This document shows positions 9,342 to 19,498 of a stretch of 49,418 nucleotides of DNA, piece after piece (the stretch's first letter is position 1; every line of letters starts with the position of its first letter). The notes under the pieces were generated by a model. That model ran no database searches. It had not been told where the DNA came from and saw nothing but the letters and a program-made list of their open reading frames with translations. The position numbers were made by a program, and so were the translations under genes. Source of the DNA: Muribaculaceae bacterium (GTDB taxonomy: Bacteria > Bacteroidota > Bacteroidia > Bacteroidales > Muribaculaceae); the NCBI GenBank assembly GCA_910573745.1, contig CAJSYI010000018.1, positions 1-49,418 on the forward strand. Reading direction: 5' to 3'.

Positions 9342-11438
9342 TTATTTCATCCGTTTGAGGATGTTGTAGGACGGCAGCACGCCGAGTTCACCGGCCTTGC
9401 TGAGATCATCAAAAGCCTGAGCCTTGTTGCCTATCCGAAGATAAGTCAGCCCTCGATTGAAGTAAGCCTCCCCGAAATCAGGACTTATGTTTAGGGCTTC
9501 GGTAAAGCATTGCAGAGCCGACGTGAAGTCGTCCATCTCATAATAGATGTTGCCTTTGTCAAACCATGCATATATCAGGCGGGGATTCAGGCGCAGTGCC
9601 GCGTCGAAATCGGCTATGGCGTGCGCTGAGGCCGCCTCTGACTTTCTCGCCGCCAATAAGGCTTCGTCTGAGCCGGGAGCCTCAGATACGGATGAAGCCG
9701 AAGCCTCGTCCGCCTTGGCCTTGGCGATGCGTGCAGCGCCGCGTGCCATAAGGGCAACTGTGAATTCAGGATTGTCTGCCAATGCCGAATCAAGGTCGGC
9801 GATGGCAGCATCATAATTCCTCAGAGCAATATACGCCACAGCACGCCCGAGATAATCCACAGGCCGGGGTGGATTGGATTTCATCATAGCGGTGATGTCG
9901 TCAATCATAGCGAACATACGCGAAATCTCCGCTTCCCCCGTCGGCCCTTCAGAACCGTTGGACAGATAGATCTGGCGGCCAAGATAGCGTTGTCTGTTGA
10001 GGTCGTCAAGCTCCCTGAAATAGTTAGACTTCACACGAAGAGCGTCTTTGGGAGCATAGTACGACATGGCATACATCGGTTCAGGCTCCACCCTCACATC
10101 GCGATTCTGCACCTGGCCTTTGATTTTGTCGCCGTAGCTTAGGCGCGACTCGGACGACGAGCTGACAGTTACCAGCTTGTTGAAGCGGTTCATCACATCA
10201 ATCTCCGACTCATCGTCGTCCTGCATAGTGCCCCGGTCATTGGACTCGGCCGCAGCGATGGTGGGACGGTCAAGCGGATTCCGCTCCGGATTCTTGACAT
10301 ACTGCCGAATCAAAGACTCGGCATGGTAGACGTTCTCCATAGCCCCGCGCATGTCGCCCATCCCCTGCCGGGCTTCGGCAATAGCATAGAAAGCCGGATA
10401 GAATTTCGGATAACGCTGGGATATGGACTGGAAATCGGCTATGGCATCGCGAAAACGCTTACGGTCGAGATTGACGAGGCCACGGTTGAACCGCGCATGG
10501 AAATTGGTCGGGTCGAGCTTGAGGACGGCCGAGAAATCGGCGGCGGCACGGTCGAGGTCTTTAACCTCGTAACGCAGCAAGGCTCGGTTGAAAAGCGCGG
10601 CATCGTTTTCCGGTTCAAGCTGAAGAGCATAATTGTAGTCGCTCATTGCTCCGAAATAATCGTCATTGTTATACCGCAGGAAGGCTCGGTTGACATAGAA
10701 AGACGTCTCCTGCGGACGCAGCTTTATCGCCTCGTCCATATCGGCCAATGCTTCGTTCCAGCGTCTGCGTTTCGACTCTATCTCAGAGCGCAACAGGCGG
10801 GCATTGAGCATATTTTTGGAAATCTCAAGAGCACGCCCTATGTCGGCAAGCGCGGCCACGGTGTCCCCTTTGAGCGCATTGAGACGCCCTCGGGCCTCAT
10901 ATCCGTCCTCAAAACCGGGATAAGCCTTCAAAAGGCGCGTGAACGTCGAATCCGCCCCGGCATAACGCTCCGCCGACGTCTGCGCGACGGCCTTGTAATA
11001 GAGGAACCATTTGTCGAGTGGATAGTAATACAGTCCGGCGTCATAGTCGGCTATGGCAAGCGAGTCGCGCCCCATGTTCTGGCGTGCGAAGCCGCGCAGC
11101 TTATAGGCTTCCGCCTTGAACTTGTTGCGTTCCAGGCATAACGAACAGTCCTCTTCCGCACCTTTGTAGTCCTCAAGATTGAGCTTGGCCAAAGCCCGTA
11201 GGAAATACGGGTCGGCAAGATATGGCTTGGCCTTTATGGCTTGGTTGAAATACTGGATGGCAAGCATATAGTCCTCCATCGAAAGCACATTGCTCCCGAT
11301 TCGCATCACCTGCTCCGCATCCACCTGTGCCGACGTGCGTGCAAAAGGGAAGGAAAGCATCAGAATGCACAAGACAGACTTCATCCACATCGAAAAAGCC
11401 CTGCATGACAACGGTTTGCAACTATATATAGTGTTCAT
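9342..11438 (-). CDS. Exported tetratricopeptide-repeat protein
   Basis: 698 aa. A hydrophobic stretch (SVLCILMLSFPFA, then RTSAQ) at about 21-38 looks like a signal peptide; an internal Met at 11390 or 11384 would give a more ordinary n-region, so the start is uncertain. Two TPR arrays follow: the first, of roughly nine or ten repeats, spans about 40-380, and a second of about four spans 520-690, with recurring patterns such as AIADYDAGLYYYP and FNRALLRYEVKDLDRAAADF. The linker between them is polar and Ser/Asp/Glu-rich. TPR arrays scaffold protein complexes; the partner is unknown. By its signal it is periplasmic or on the cell surface. It appears to be transcribed alone. Confidence 0.85.
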   Translation of the reverse strand: MNTIYSCKPLSCRAFSMWMKSVLCILMLSFPFARTSAQVDAEQVMRIGSNVLSMEDYMLAIQYFNQAIKAKPYLADPYFLRALAKLNLEDYKGAEEDCSLCLERNKFKAEAYKLRGFARQNMGRDSLAIADYDAGLYYYPLDKWFLYYKAVAQTSAERYAGADSTFTRLLKAYPGFEDGYEARGRLNALKGDTVAALADIGRALEISKNMLNARLLRSEIESKRRRWNEALADMDEAIKLRPQETSFYVNRAFLRYNNDDYFGAMSDYNYALQLEPENDAALFNRALLRYEVKDLDRAAADFSAVLKLDPTNFHARFNRGLVNLDRKRFRDAIADFQSISQRYPKFYPAFYAIAEARQGMGDMRGAMENVYHAESLIRQYVKNPERNPLDRPTIAAAESNDRGTMQDDDESEIDVMNRFNKLVTVSSSSESRLSYGDKIKGQVQNRDVRVEPEPMYAMSYYAPKDALRVKSNYFRELDDLNRQRYLGRQIYLSNGSEGPTGEAEISRMFAMIDDITAMMKSNPPRPVDYLGRAVAYIALRNYDAAIADLDSALADNPEFTVALMARGAARIAKAKADEASASSVSEAPGSDEALLAARKSEAASAHAIADFDAALRLNPRLIYAWFDKGNIYYEMDDFTSALQCFTEALNISPDFGEAYFNRGLTYLRIGNKAQAFDDLSKAGELGVLPSYNILKRMK

Positions 11439-11646
11439 TTACGTATTCGGTTGATGTCAGCGGACAAGATTCAACGACACAGTCCGCGCTAAACTGACAC
11501 AAATGTAAGCAAAATGTTTCATCAGGCAAAAGGCCAACGGCATTTTTTGTGAACCTTGATGTCGGCAAACAGGTTTTTAAGGTGTGTTTGTGATTTAGAG
11601 GCTGTACTTTTAAACCTAAAGACTTCCAAGACCTCTAACAAGTAAT

Positions 11647-12912
11647 ATGGAAAGGATACTCATAATCGGAGGCGGATTCGCAGGACTCAATCTTGCGAAA
11701 CGCCTCGACAAGACAAAATACAAGGTGATGGTGCTCGACCGCCACAACTTCCACTGCTTCCCGCCGCTCTTCTACCAAGTGGCCTCTTCGGGGCTGAACG
11801 TTTCCGACATCAGTTTCCCGTTCCGCAGGGAATTCAAGAGAATGAAGAATGTCCATTACCACATGGGACATGTCAAGGAAATAGACGTGGAAAGGATGAC
11901 GGTCAGGACAAGCTACGAGACTATCAGCTACGACCGGCTCGTCATAGCCGCAGGGACGACCAACAATTTCTTCGGCATGCCGGAGATGGAGAAGAAAGTC
12001 TACTGCATGAAAACCGTGGGCGAGGCATCCCACACCCGCGACGAAATCCTCGACAGGCTGGAACGGGCCGCAATATGCAAAGACCCGGTGCGCCGGCGCG
12101 AACTTCTCACATTCCTCGTCGTAGGCGGAGGCCCTTCCGGCGTGGAGATAGCCGGCGCGATAGGCGAAATGAAGAAATACGTGTTGCCGCGCGAGTATCC
12201 CGAGCTGGATCCAGACGAAATGAACATAACTCTCGTCGAGGGAAGCCCGCGGATTCTCGGAGCGATGAAGCAGGAATGCTCCGAGAAAGCCGAAAAATAC
12301 CTTAAGTCGCTCATGGTCAACGTCAGGGTGAACACGATGCTCAAAAGCTACGACGAAAAAATCGTTACATTTGCCGACGGCACACGCGAATATTGGGAGA
12401 CCGTAATCTGGAACGCCGGTGTGAAAGGGGAACCGATGCCTGGACTGCCGCCACAACTTGCGAGCCGGGGCGGCCGGATTCCGGTAGACCGATTCAACCG
12501 CGTAATCGGCCTCGAGGACAGCGTCATGGCCCTTGGAGACATTGCTTTGATGACCACCGACAAGTATCCTTACGGACATCCGCAGGTGGCTCAGCCGGCA
12601 ATCCAGCAGGCCCGCAACCTCGCCAAAAACCTCAACAAAGGGAAATGGGAGAAGGAGTTTGAATACAAAGACAAAGGCTCTATGGCCACCGTCGGCAAGA
12701 ACCGGGCCGTCGTAGACCTCGGCAACACCTCTTTCGGCGGATGGCCGGCATGGATGGTCTGGATGGCCATACACCTCGTTTCAATCCTCGGAATGCGCAA
12801 CCGCATCAATGTGCTTCTCAACTGGATATGGAACTACATGACCTACAGCACCTCACTTCGCCTTCTTCTACGTCCAGCCAGATTCCCTGAACGCAAACAC
12901 TGGAGCGACTGA
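11647..12912 (+). CDS. ndh: Type II NADH:quinone oxidoreductase-like FAD protein
   Basis: 421 aa, close to the usual length of NDH-2. Two dinucleotide-binding motifs are clear: IIGGGFAGLNLAK at the N-terminus (FAD) and VVGGGPSGVEIAG at about 160 (NADH). A later ALGDIALM segment is the FAD-binding strand of this fold, and HPQVAQPAIQQ is the NDH-2 quinone-site motif. The C-terminus (MVWMAIHLVSILGMRNR, then a second amphipathic stretch) is the membrane-anchoring helix pair. Family role: single-subunit, non-proton-pumping NADH oxidation feeding menaquinone at the inner membrane face. It is monocistronic, with about 200 bp of non-coding DNA before it. Confidence 0.9.
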   Translation: MERILIIGGGFAGLNLAKRLDKTKYKVMVLDRHNFHCFPPLFYQVASSGLNVSDISFPFRREFKRMKNVHYHMGHVKEIDVERMTVRTSYETISYDRLVIAAGTTNNFFGMPEMEKKVYCMKTVGEASHTRDEILDRLERAAICKDPVRRRELLTFLVVGGGPSGVEIAGAIGEMKKYVLPREYPELDPDEMNITLVEGSPRILGAMKQECSEKAEKYLKSLMVNVRVNTMLKSYDEKIVTFADGTREYWETVIWNAGVKGEPMPGLPPQLASRGGRIPVDRFNRVIGLEDSVMALGDIALMTTDKYPYGHPQVAQPAIQQARNLAKNLNKGKWEKEFEYKDKGSMATVGKNRAVVDLGNTSFGGWPAWMVWMAIHLVSILGMRNRINVLLNWIWNYMTYSTSLRLLLRPARFPERKHWSD

Positions 12913-12933
12913 CCGCCCTTACAGACTGTCATA

Positions 12934-12965
12934 TTTGTCAATGCCGGGCTTATTTGTTAATTTTG
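12934..12965 (+). promoter_or_regulatory. Bacteroidota-type promoter for the META lipoprotein
   Basis: TTTG at 12934-12937, 20 nt, TAATTTTG at 12958-12965: a full match to the housekeeping consensus. Transcription would start near 12972, leaving a leader of about 38 nt before the ATG at 13010, which argues against a start further upstream. Confidence 0.8.
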
Positions 12966-13009
12966 CATCCATTTTGCCTTACAGGCAAACGAAAAAATAT
13001 GTTCATTTT

Positions 13010-13876
13010 ATGAAAAATAAGTTTATAATCGCATCATTTGCAGCCGTTTCCATACTGACGCTCGGAAGCTGCTCCCTTTTCCACAAAACTGAAAAGGCAC
13101 CTGCGGTGCTTCCTACAGACCGCGAACAGATCCAGAAAGACAAAACGGCAAAGACCTACACGCCGGAAGAGCTCGCAAAAGGAGTCGTGCGCGGTGACTG
13201 GGCGATAGAAAAGGTAGGAAACCGCGACGCCGTAGGCGAAGACGCGCCGTTCCTCAAATTCGTGCCGGAAGAGAAGCGGGTCTACGGCAACAACGGCTGC
13301 AACGCGCTGAACGCAGAGTACACATACAGCCCCAAAGACAGCACAATACGCTTCTCTCAAGCGATAACCACGCTGCGGGCATGCTCCAAGCAGGGAATCA
13401 CCGACATCGAAATCAACCAGGCCCTCAATGCCACCCGGTTCTATTCATGGGAACAGAAAGATTCACAGTATTATCTGTATTTCTATGATTCGTCCCACAG
13501 AAACGTGATGACCCTGATGCACCAGAACTTCCAGTTCCTCAACGGGACATGGGGCGTAACGGCAATCAACGAGAACCCCGTAAACGTTCCGGACATGAAA
13601 ATCGTGATAGACGTTGACGAGGGCAAGCTGCACGGCAACACCGGGTGCAACATCATGAACGGCAACTTCACAACCGATATGGGAACGGCCAACAGCATCT
13701 CGTTCCAGAAGATAATCACCACACGCATGGCATGCCCTGACGACAGCCATGAGACCGAATTCGTGGTGGCCCTCGAAGACGCGGCCTACGCCCGTCCCAT
13801 AAGCCCGACGAAAGTGCTGCTTCTCGACAACTCAGGCAAAGTGGTGCTCGAACTCCAGCGCACCTCCGACAAGTAA
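13010..13876 (+). CDS. META-domain lipoprotein (HslJ-like), two META domains
   Basis: 288 aa from the ATG at 13010, chosen because it begins a lipoprotein signal (MKNKFIIASFAAVSILTLGS, then Cys; lipobox LGSC) and lies just after the promoter. Two META domains follow in tandem, each with the NGCN or GCNxxN core: VYGNNGCNALNAEY (about 95-110) and LHGNTGCNIMNGNF (about 204-217), each ended by an ITTxRAC/ITTRMAC motif whose Cys may pair with the one in the first motif. HslJ proteins are envelope or heat-shock-linked proteins of uncertain biochemical role. The protein would be lipid-anchored in an envelope membrane. Confidence 0.9.
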   Translation: MKNKFIIASFAAVSILTLGSCSLFHKTEKAPAVLPTDREQIQKDKTAKTYTPEELAKGVVRGDWAIEKVGNRDAVGEDAPFLKFVPEEKRVYGNNGCNALNAEYTYSPKDSTIRFSQAITTLRACSKQGITDIEINQALNATRFYSWEQKDSQYYLYFYDSSHRNVMTLMHQNFQFLNGTWGVTAINENPVNVPDMKIVIDVDEGKLHGNTGCNIMNGNFTTDMGTANSISFQKIITTRMACPDDSHETEFVVALEDAAYARPISPTKVLLLDNSGKVVLELQRTSDK

Positions 13877-13937
13877 CGGAACACTTTGAGTCCATCTCCA
13901 AGATTCCTGAACAAAAGCTTGGCGGCGGCATTAAAAT

Positions 13938-13968
13938 TTTGCCGTTAGCGAAAAAATGGCTAACTTTG
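13938..13968 (+). promoter_or_regulatory. Bacteroidota-type promoter for rplY
   Basis: TTTG at 13938-13941, 19 nt, TAACTTTG at 13961-13968. The leader to the rplY ATG would be about 88 nt. Confidence 0.8.
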
Positions 13969-14062
13969 CGCCGCTTTTGTGATTGGACAGTGTGATGGGA
14001 AATCTGCTGGCCTACGCAGGCAAGACTTATTTTGAGTAACACAAATCTTACAAAAGAAGACA

Positions 14063-14713
14063 ATGAAGACTTTTGAACTTAAGGCCGAACCCCGTCAGGA
14101 TCTCGGCAAGAAAGCCGTGAAGGCGCTCCGTGCCGAAGGCAAAATCCCTGCCATCCTCAACGGCGGCAAAATCATCGACCTTCCTTTCACCGGCACTCTG
14201 AAGCCGGGTGAGAAAATCGTGGAAATCCCCCGCGGACGCGGCATCATCGTAACCGACATCGCCGTGAACACGGAGGATGTGCGCAAGCTCATCTACACTC
14301 CCGACATCTTTGAGATCAACCTTGAAATCAACGGAGAGACCCGCAAGGCTGTCATGAAGGAACTCCAGTTCCAGCCGGTCAAGGACACCGTGCTCCACAT
14401 CGATTTCCTTGAGGTATACCCCGAGAAGCCGATTGTGATGGAAGTGCCCGTACAGATCGAAGGCCACGCCGAAGGTGTGAAAGCCGGTGGTAAGCTTTCG
14501 CTCTCCATGCGCAAGCTCAAAGTGAAGGCTCCGTATACAGAAATCCCCGAGCGTCTCGTGGTGAACGTAGACAACCTCGGCCTTGGCAAGTCTCTTGCCG
14601 TAGGCGACCTCCATTTCGAGGGTCTTGAGCTGATGAACGCCAAGAACGCCGTTGTCTGCGCAGTACAGCTGACCCGTGCAGCCCGTGGTGCCGCAGCCAA
14701 GGCTGGAGCCTGA
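14063..14713 (+). CDS. rplY: 50S ribosomal protein L25, Ctc-type
   Basis: 216 aa, the long (CTC/TL5) form with the 5S rRNA-binding L25 domain at about 1-92 ([20 protein letters not shown]) and the C-terminal beta domain at about 95-180 ([20 protein letters not shown]). The family binds 5S rRNA in the central protuberance of the 50S subunit; the Ctc form is a general stress protein in Bacillus. The Ala-rich tail is typical. Codon bias is strong. It is followed by a hairpin and by pth, the usual rplY-pth order. Confidence 0.97.
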   Translation: MKTFELKAEPRQDLGKKAVKALRAEGKIPAILNGGKIIDLPFTGTLKPGEKIVEIPRGRGIIVTDIAVNTEDVRKLIYTPDIFEINLEINGETRKAVMKELQFQPVKDTVLHIDFLEVYPEKPIVMEVPVQIEGHAEGVKAGGKLSLSMRKLKVKAPYTEIPERLVVNVDNLGLGKSLAVGDLHFEGLELMNAKNAVVCAVQLTRAARGAAAKAGA

Positions 14714-14776
14714 TTTTGCGGTGCGTCGCACCGAACCCAGAAGTCAGGGACAAAGACTTTAAAGACGAATCGGGCG

Positions 14777-14804
14777 GAGCCGCAGTCATTTGCGGCTCTG
14801 CTTT
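14777..14804 (+). terminator. Hairpin between rplY and pth, probable terminator
   Basis: Perfect 8-bp stem (14777-14784 with 14791-14798), 6-nt loop, followed by TGCTTTC. The tail is a weak T-run, so some read-through into pth is likely. Confidence 0.55.
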
Positions 14805-14886
14805 CATTATCTTGAATATGGGATTGTCCGACTGGATTGCGAGGTTGTCTGGAAGACCGCGCACAATCGAAAAAACTACGGAAAAT

Positions 14887-15453
14887 ATGAAGAAATTCCT
14901 TATCGTCGGCCTCGGCAACATCGGGCCGGAATATGAAGGTACCAGACACAACGCGGGCTTCATGGCCGCCGACGCGCTTGTGGAATCCTGCGGCGGCACA
15001 TGGCAATCGGGCCGCTACGGCGACATGGCCACCGTGCGCGTGAAAAACTGCGAGCTTATGGTGCTGAAGCCCTCCACGTTCATGAACCTTTCCGGTGTCG
15101 CCGTCCGCTACTGGATGAACCATGAGAGACTTCCGCTTGAAAACCTTCTCGTGGTGGTTGACGACATAGCTTTGCCTTTCGGCGCGATACGCCTCAGGAC
15201 CGGAGGTGCGGATGCCGGACACAACGGTCTGAAGAACATCGCCGAGCAGCTCGGCAACCAACGCTACTCACGACTGCGTTTCGGAGTTGGCAACGATTTT
15301 CCGCGCGGAGGACAAATCGACTATGTGCTCGGGCGGTTTCCGGAAGAGGAACGCAAACTGATGCCGGAACGCCTAACGATTGCTGCAGACGCCATCAAGG
15401 CTTTCTGCCTTTCCGGGCCGCAGTTCGCAATGACACACTATAACAACAAGTAG
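14887..15453 (+). CDS. pth: Peptidyl-tRNA hydrolase
   Basis: 188 aa, the normal length, taking the ATG at 14887 where homology begins ([13 protein letters not shown]). Catalytic and binding residues are visible: Asn in GLGN, the catalytic His in TRHNAGF, FMNLSG, and the [10 protein letters not shown] and GHNGLK loops. The enzyme releases peptides from peptidyl-tRNA that drops off ribosomes. An in-frame opening reaches back to 14716 and contains another ATG at 14818, but it crosses a terminator-like hairpin and shows no conserved sequence. The next gene starts 17 bp after the stop, so the two are probably cotranscribed. Confidence 0.95.
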   Translation: MKKFLIVGLGNIGPEYEGTRHNAGFMAADALVESCGGTWQSGRYGDMATVRVKNCELMVLKPSTFMNLSGVAVRYWMNHERLPLENLLVVVDDIALPFGAIRLRTGGADAGHNGLKNIAEQLGNQRYSRLRFGVGNDFPRGGQIDYVLGRFPEEERKLMPERLTIAADAIKAFCLSGPQFAMTHYNNK

Positions 15454-15469
15454 AAAGAAAGCAGGGAGT

Positions 15470-15916
15470 ATGGCCAAAAGTGAAGAGAGGATAGACAAAT
15501 GGCTTTGGGCGATGCGCGTATTCAAGACACGCACCATTGCCACGGATGCATGCAAGAAAGGGCGCGTGGAGATGGGAGGCACGTCCGTCAAGCCGTCGCG
15601 CACCATAAAGCCTGGCGACATCATCGACGTCCGCAAGCCGCCGATAACCTACACATTCAGGGTAACCGGGCTGTCGGAAAACCGCCTCGGAGCCAAGCTC
15701 GTGCCCGACTATCTCGAGAACCTCACTCCGCAGTCGCAGTACGACCTTCTGGAGATGACACGCATTTCAGGATTCGTAGACCGACGAAAAGGACTCGGAA
15801 GACCGACGAAACGAGACGGACGCGAGATAAGCCGCTTCAAAGAAGAGACATACGCCGACTCGTTCTTCCTCGACTGGGAAGACGCAGACGACGACACTCC
15901 TGAATCCATAGAATAA
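15470..15916 (+). CDS. hslR: S4-domain RNA-binding protein, Hsp15-like
   Basis: 148 aa. The N-terminal half is an S4 fold (RIDKWLWAMRVFKTRT, then GRVEMGGTSVKPS and KPGDIIDV), as in E. coli Hsp15, which binds free 50S subunits carrying peptidyl-tRNA. The C-terminal part is basic (RKGLGRPTKRDGREI) and ends in an acidic tail. It lies 17 bp after pth; both families deal with stalled peptidyl-tRNA, which makes the pairing sensible. Naming it hslR is by similarity of fold and context. Confidence 0.85.
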   Translation: MAKSEERIDKWLWAMRVFKTRTIATDACKKGRVEMGGTSVKPSRTIKPGDIIDVRKPPITYTFRVTGLSENRLGAKLVPDYLENLTPQSQYDLLEMTRISGFVDRRKGLGRPTKRDGREISRFKEETYADSFFLDWEDADDDTPESIE

Positions 15917-15972
15917 TCCGTAAAAATCCCAAAAGACATCGCTTAAATTGCGGACAATCAAGTTTTTTTTCG

Positions 15973-15980
15973 TAACTTTG
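15973..15980 (+). promoter_or_regulatory. Putative -7 element for the thrS operon
   Basis: TAACTTTG preceded by an eight-T run. The best upstream TTG (15948-15950) is 22 nt away, a little long, so only the -7 is firm. Confidence 0.6.
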
Positions 15981-16057
15981 CGCGAATTATCGCAGCCCGA
16001 AGCTTGCACGGCATCGGAGCTGCCTTTGCAACATCTCTCTAAGAAACTGACCATAAG

Positions 16058-17992
16058 ATGATTGAAATCACATTTCCTGATGGAAACAAACGGCAGTATG
16101 AGTCCGGCGCAACGCCAAAGCAGATTGCCGAAAGCATAAGCCCGAGATTTGCCGCCGACGTGCTGGCTGCAAAAGTGAACGGTGCGGAATGGGACATCTC
16201 ACGCCCGATTGCGGAAGACGCAAAAATAGAGCTTTTCAAGTGGGACGACCCGGAAGGCAAGCACGCCTTCTGGCATTCCTCAGCCCACCTTCTCGCCGAA
16301 GCCCTTCAGGAGCTTTATCCAGGCGTGAAGTTCGGTATCGGCCCGGCAATCGAAAACGGCTTCTATTATGACATCGACCCGGGAGAACACAAGATCACAT
16401 CGGAAGACTTCCCGAAAATCGAGAAGAAGATGATGGAGCTTGTTGGCAAAAAGGAAGAGATACGCCGTGCCGACATTTCCAAATCCGACGCGCTCAAGAT
16501 GTTCGGCGACCGTGGCGAAAACTACAAGTGCGAACTCATAAGCGAACTTGAGGACGGACATATCACCACATATACACAAGGAGCCTTCACCGACCTCTGC
16601 CGCGGACCACACCTTCCCTCCACCGCCCCTATAAAGGCCATCAAAGTCCTTTCCCTTGCAGGCGCATACTGGCGCGGAGACGAGAAACGCCAACAGCTCG
16701 TGCGCGTATACGGCATTTCGTTCCCCAAGAAGAAGATGCTCGACGAGTATCTTGTCCTGCTCGAGGAAGCCAAGAAGCGCGACCACCGCAAACTCGGCAA
16801 GGAGATGGAACTTTTCGCGTTCTCCCACACTGTGGGGCAAGGCCTTCCGCTGTGGCTGCCCAAAGGCGCGGCCCTGCGCGACCGCTTGGAGCAGTTCCTG
16901 CGCAAAATCCAGAAACAGTATGGCTATATGCAGGTGATAACGCCCCATATTGGCAACAAGGCTCTTTATGTAACTTCTGGGCACTGGGCAAAATACGGAA
17001 AGGACTCGTTCCAGCCCATCCACACGCCTGAAGAGGGCGAGGAGTACATGCTCAAGCCCATGAACTGCCCTCACCACTGTGAGATATACAAGACATATCC
17101 GCGCTCTTACCGCGACCTGCCTATGCGGCTCGCGGAGTTCGGAACCGTCTACCGCTATGAGCAGAGCGGCGAGCTTCACGGACTTACGCGTGTACGCGGG
17201 TTCACTCAGGACGACGCCCACATCTTCTGCGCTCCCAACCAGATCAAGGACGAGTTCCTGAAGGTGATGGACATAATCCTCTACATCTTCAACGCCCTCA
17301 AATTCGAGGACTTCGAGGCTCAGATTTCCCTCCGGGACCCGAAGAACAAAGAGAAATACATCGGTTCGGACGAGAACTGGCATCTTGCCGAAAACGCCAT
17401 CATCGAAGCTTGCGCCGAGAAAGGGCTGAAGGCACGTCAGGTTGAGGGTGAAGCGGCTTTCTACGGGCCCAAGCTCGACTTTATGGTGAAAGACGCCATC
17501 GGGCGGCGTTGGCAGCTGGGAACCATCCAGGTGGACTACAACCTTCCCGAACGCTTCGGCCTTGAATATACCGGTTCGGACAACCAGAAACACCGCCCTG
17601 TGATGATTCACCGCGCCCCCTTCGGGTCGATGGAACGTTTCGTGGCCGTATTGCTTGAACACACGGCAGGCAAACTTCCCCTGTGGCTCATACCCGAACA
17701 GGCCGTGGTGCTTCCCATAAGCGAGAAGTTCAACGACTATGCCTACGAGACTGTAAAAGAGCTTGACAAACTCGGAGTGCGCGCGATGGTCGATGACCGC
17801 AACGAGAAAATCGGCAAGAAAATCCGCGACAACGAACTGAAAAAGATTCCGTACCTTCTCATCGTAGGTGAAAAAGAGGCACAAAATGGAGAAGTTTCCG
17901 TAAGAAAACAGGGCGAAGGTGATAAAGGTACGATGAAAATAGCTAACTTTGCAGACGAAATCAACGCCGAGGTAGCCTCGATGATAGGTTAA
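16058..17992 (+). CDS. thrS: Threonine--tRNA ligase
   Basis: 644 aa, full length. Domain order is standard: TGS domain (about 1-60, [17 protein letters not shown]), editing domain with [11 protein letters not shown] (about 74-84) and the later [16 protein letters not shown], class II catalytic core with the zinc-site Cys in [11 protein letters not shown], motif 2 ([20 protein letters not shown]), and motif 3 ([12 protein letters not shown]), then the anticodon-binding domain. It charges tRNA-Thr and edits misacylated Ser. It begins the conserved thrS-infC-rpmI-rplT cluster, with 72 bp to infC. Confidence 0.98.
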   Translation: MIEITFPDGNKRQYESGATPKQIAESISPRFAADVLAAKVNGAEWDISRPIAEDAKIELFKWDDPEGKHAFWHSSAHLLAEALQELYPGVKFGIGPAIENGFYYDIDPGEHKITSEDFPKIEKKMMELVGKKEEIRRADISKSDALKMFGDRGENYKCELISELEDGHITTYTQGAFTDLCRGPHLPSTAPIKAIKVLSLAGAYWRGDEKRQQLVRVYGISFPKKKMLDEYLVLLEEAKKRDHRKLGKEMELFAFSHTVGQGLPLWLPKGAALRDRLEQFLRKIQKQYGYMQVITPHIGNKALYVTSGHWAKYGKDSFQPIHTPEEGEEYMLKPMNCPHHCEIYKTYPRSYRDLPMRLAEFGTVYRYEQSGELHGLTRVRGFTQDDAHIFCAPNQIKDEFLKVMDIILYIFNALKFEDFEAQISLRDPKNKEKYIGSDENWHLAENAIIEACAEKGLKARQVEGEAAFYGPKLDFMVKDAIGRRWQLGTIQVDYNLPERFGLEYTGSDNQKHRPVMIHRAPFGSMERFVAVLLEHTAGKLPLWLIPEQAVVLPISEKFNDYAYETVKELDKLGVRAMVDDRNEKIGKKIRDNELKKIPYLLIVGEKEAQNGEVSVRKQGEGDKGTMKIANFADEINAEVASMIG

Positions 17993-18064
17993 GGCCACCA
18001 ACGCATTAAAAACCAAACACATAGAATTCACTCAAAAAGAGAGAAAACCGGCTAACAACACCGA

Positions 18065-18748
18065 ATGGAGAAAAAACCACAATTCAGCGGCCCGCGCCGT
18101 CCCGGAGGCTCACGCCCTCGTCCCGGTCAACGTCCGCCACGCGGCCAGGGCAAGCAAAACCCTCACGCGACAAACGAGCAGATCCGCGCCAAGGAGGTGC
18201 GTCTTGTAGGCGACAACGTAGAGCAGGGAATCTACCCCATCGAAAAGGCACTGCGCATCGCCCGTGAACAAGAACTCGACCTGATAGAGATTTCACCCAA
18301 CGCCGAGCCGCCGGTATGCCGCGTGCTCGACTATCAGAAATACCTCTACCAGCAGAAGAAACGCCTCAAGGAGCAGAAAGCAAAAGCCGCAAAAGTGGTG
18401 GTCAAGGAAATACGTTTCGGCCCGCAGACCGACGACCATGACTACAACTTCAAGCTGAAGCATGCCGTCGGATTCCTCAAAGAAGGCTCCAAGGTGAAAG
18501 CCTACGTGTTCTTCCGCGGACGCTCCATCCTCTTCAAGGAACAGGGAGAAGTGCTTCTTCTCCGTTTCGCCAACGATCTGGAAGAATACGCCAAGGTGGA
18601 GATGATGCCGGTGCTTGAAGGCAAGCGCATGACAATCATGCTCTCCCCGATCAAAGCCGCACCCAAGAAAGAGGGCAAAGAGACCAAAGACTCCGAAACT
18701 CCCGACGAGGAGGCGGCAGAAACCAAGGATTCAATGAATCAAGAATAA
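18065..18748 (+). CDS. infC: Translation initiation factor IF-3
   Basis: 227 aa. The core IF-3 N-domain ([15 protein letters not shown], then [20 protein letters not shown]) and C-domain ([20 protein letters not shown], then [16 protein letters not shown]) are intact. Two extensions frame it: about 35 residues rich in Arg, Pro, Gly and Gln at the N-terminus and about 40 acidic residues at the C-terminus, both known from Bacteroidota IF-3. It starts with ATG here, whereas E. coli uses the rare AUU for autoregulation, so that mechanism is not evident. Confidence 0.97.
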   Translation: MEKKPQFSGPRRPGGSRPRPGQRPPRGQGKQNPHATNEQIRAKEVRLVGDNVEQGIYPIEKALRIAREQELDLIEISPNAEPPVCRVLDYQKYLYQQKKRLKEQKAKAAKVVVKEIRFGPQTDDHDYNFKLKHAVGFLKEGSKVKAYVFFRGRSILFKEQGEVLLLRFANDLEEYAKVEMMPVLEGKRMTIMLSPIKAAPKKEGKETKDSETPDEEAAETKDSMNQE

Positions 18749-18763
18749 ATTAAAGAGACCGTA

Positions 18764-18776
18764 AGCACCATGTGCT
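18764..18776 (+). promoter_or_regulatory. Small hairpin in the infC-rpmI spacer
   Basis: AGCAC/GTGCT 5-bp stem with a 3-nt loop, 39 nt before rpmI. A related hairpin precedes rplT. It may take part in ribosomal-protein feedback; it matches no motif I can name. Confidence 0.3.
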
Positions 18777-18814
18777 GAGGTGAAAATCTAAAACAACTAA
18801 ATTTTTTCAAACCC

Positions 18815-19012
18815 ATGCCAAAGGTAAAGACCAATTGCGCCGCCAAAAAGCGTTTCGCTTTGACGGGCACCGGTAAAATCAAGAGAAAGCACGCTTTCCA
18901 CAGCCACATTCTGACGAAGAAGTCGACCAAGCGCAAAAGAAACCTCGACCACACTGCAATGGTGGACGGGACAAACACAAAGTCGATTCGCCAGCTCCTT
19001 TCTCTCAGATAA
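18815..19012 (+). CDS. rpmI: 50S ribosomal protein L35
   Basis: 65 aa, full length and highly basic: [20 protein letters not shown] at the start, then [20 protein letters not shown], and RQLLSLR at the end. It is a small structural protein of the large subunit. It lies in the conserved position between infC and rplT. Confidence 0.97.
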   Translation: MPKVKTNCAAKKRFALTGTGKIKRKHAFHSHILTKKSTKRKRNLDHTAMVDGTNTKSIRQLLSLR

Positions 19013-19074
19013 GTCAAGGCTGCCAAGCTCTTCGACTTCAAAACCAACACAACAATCAATTTTTTATTAACCGA

Positions 19075-19085
19075 GTGCAGAGCAC
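19075..19085 (+). promoter_or_regulatory. Small hairpin in the rpmI-rplT spacer
   Basis: GTGC/GCAC 4-bp stem with an AGA loop in a 121-nt spacer, followed by CTAAG. It resembles the hairpin before rpmI. L20 autoregulates this operon in other phyla; whether this is its site is unproven. Confidence 0.25.
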
Positions 19086-19133
19086 CTAAGAGCTAACCAA
19101 CAAGGCCGCTCGCATTCAAAAAACGAAAAAAAG

Positions 19134-19484
19134 ATGCCAAGATCAGTCAACCACGTCGCATCACGTGCAAAAAGAAAAAAGATACTCAAACTGACACGCG
19201 GCTACTACGGAAGCCGCCGCAATGTCTGGACTGTAGCAAAAAACACCTGGGAAAAAGGTCTTACCTACGCCTACCGCGACCGCAAGCAGAAAAAACGCAA
19301 TTTCCGCGCTCTCTGGATTCAGCGTATCAACGCTGCTGCGCGTCTTGAGGATCTTTCCTACAGCAAGCTTATGGGACTCATCCACAAGGCCGGAATCGAA
19401 ATCAACCGCAAGGTTCTCGCCGACCTCGCCATGAACAATCCCGAAGCTTTCAAAGCAATCGTGGACAAGGTGAAGAACGCCTGA
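19134..19484 (+). CDS. rplT: 50S ribosomal protein L20
   Basis: 116 aa, full length. The basic N-terminal extension ([20 protein letters not shown]) reaches into the 23S rRNA, and the globular part ([20 protein letters not shown]) is highly conserved. L20 is needed early in 50S assembly and represses its own operon in E. coli and Bacillus. It is the last gene of the operon, with a strong terminator 15 bp downstream. Confidence 0.97.
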   Translation: MPRSVNHVASRAKRKKILKLTRGYYGSRRNVWTVAKNTWEKGLTYAYRDRKQKKRNFRALWIQRINAAARLEDLSYSKLMGLIHKAGIEINRKVLADLAMNNPEAFKAIVDKVKNA

Positions 19485-19498
19485 ACCATAACAAGAAA

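Noticed and set aside
11635..12774. A 379-codon minus-strand frame opposite ndh
   Set aside because: Shadow frame; the plus-strand product is a complete NDH-2.
12935..13009. Upstream extension of the META lipoprotein
   Set aside because: It overlaps the promoter and would bury the lipoprotein signal.
16280..18031. A 583-codon open frame on the minus strand across thrS
   Set aside because: It is the antisense shadow of a GC-rich, highly biased gene; thrS is full length with all motifs.
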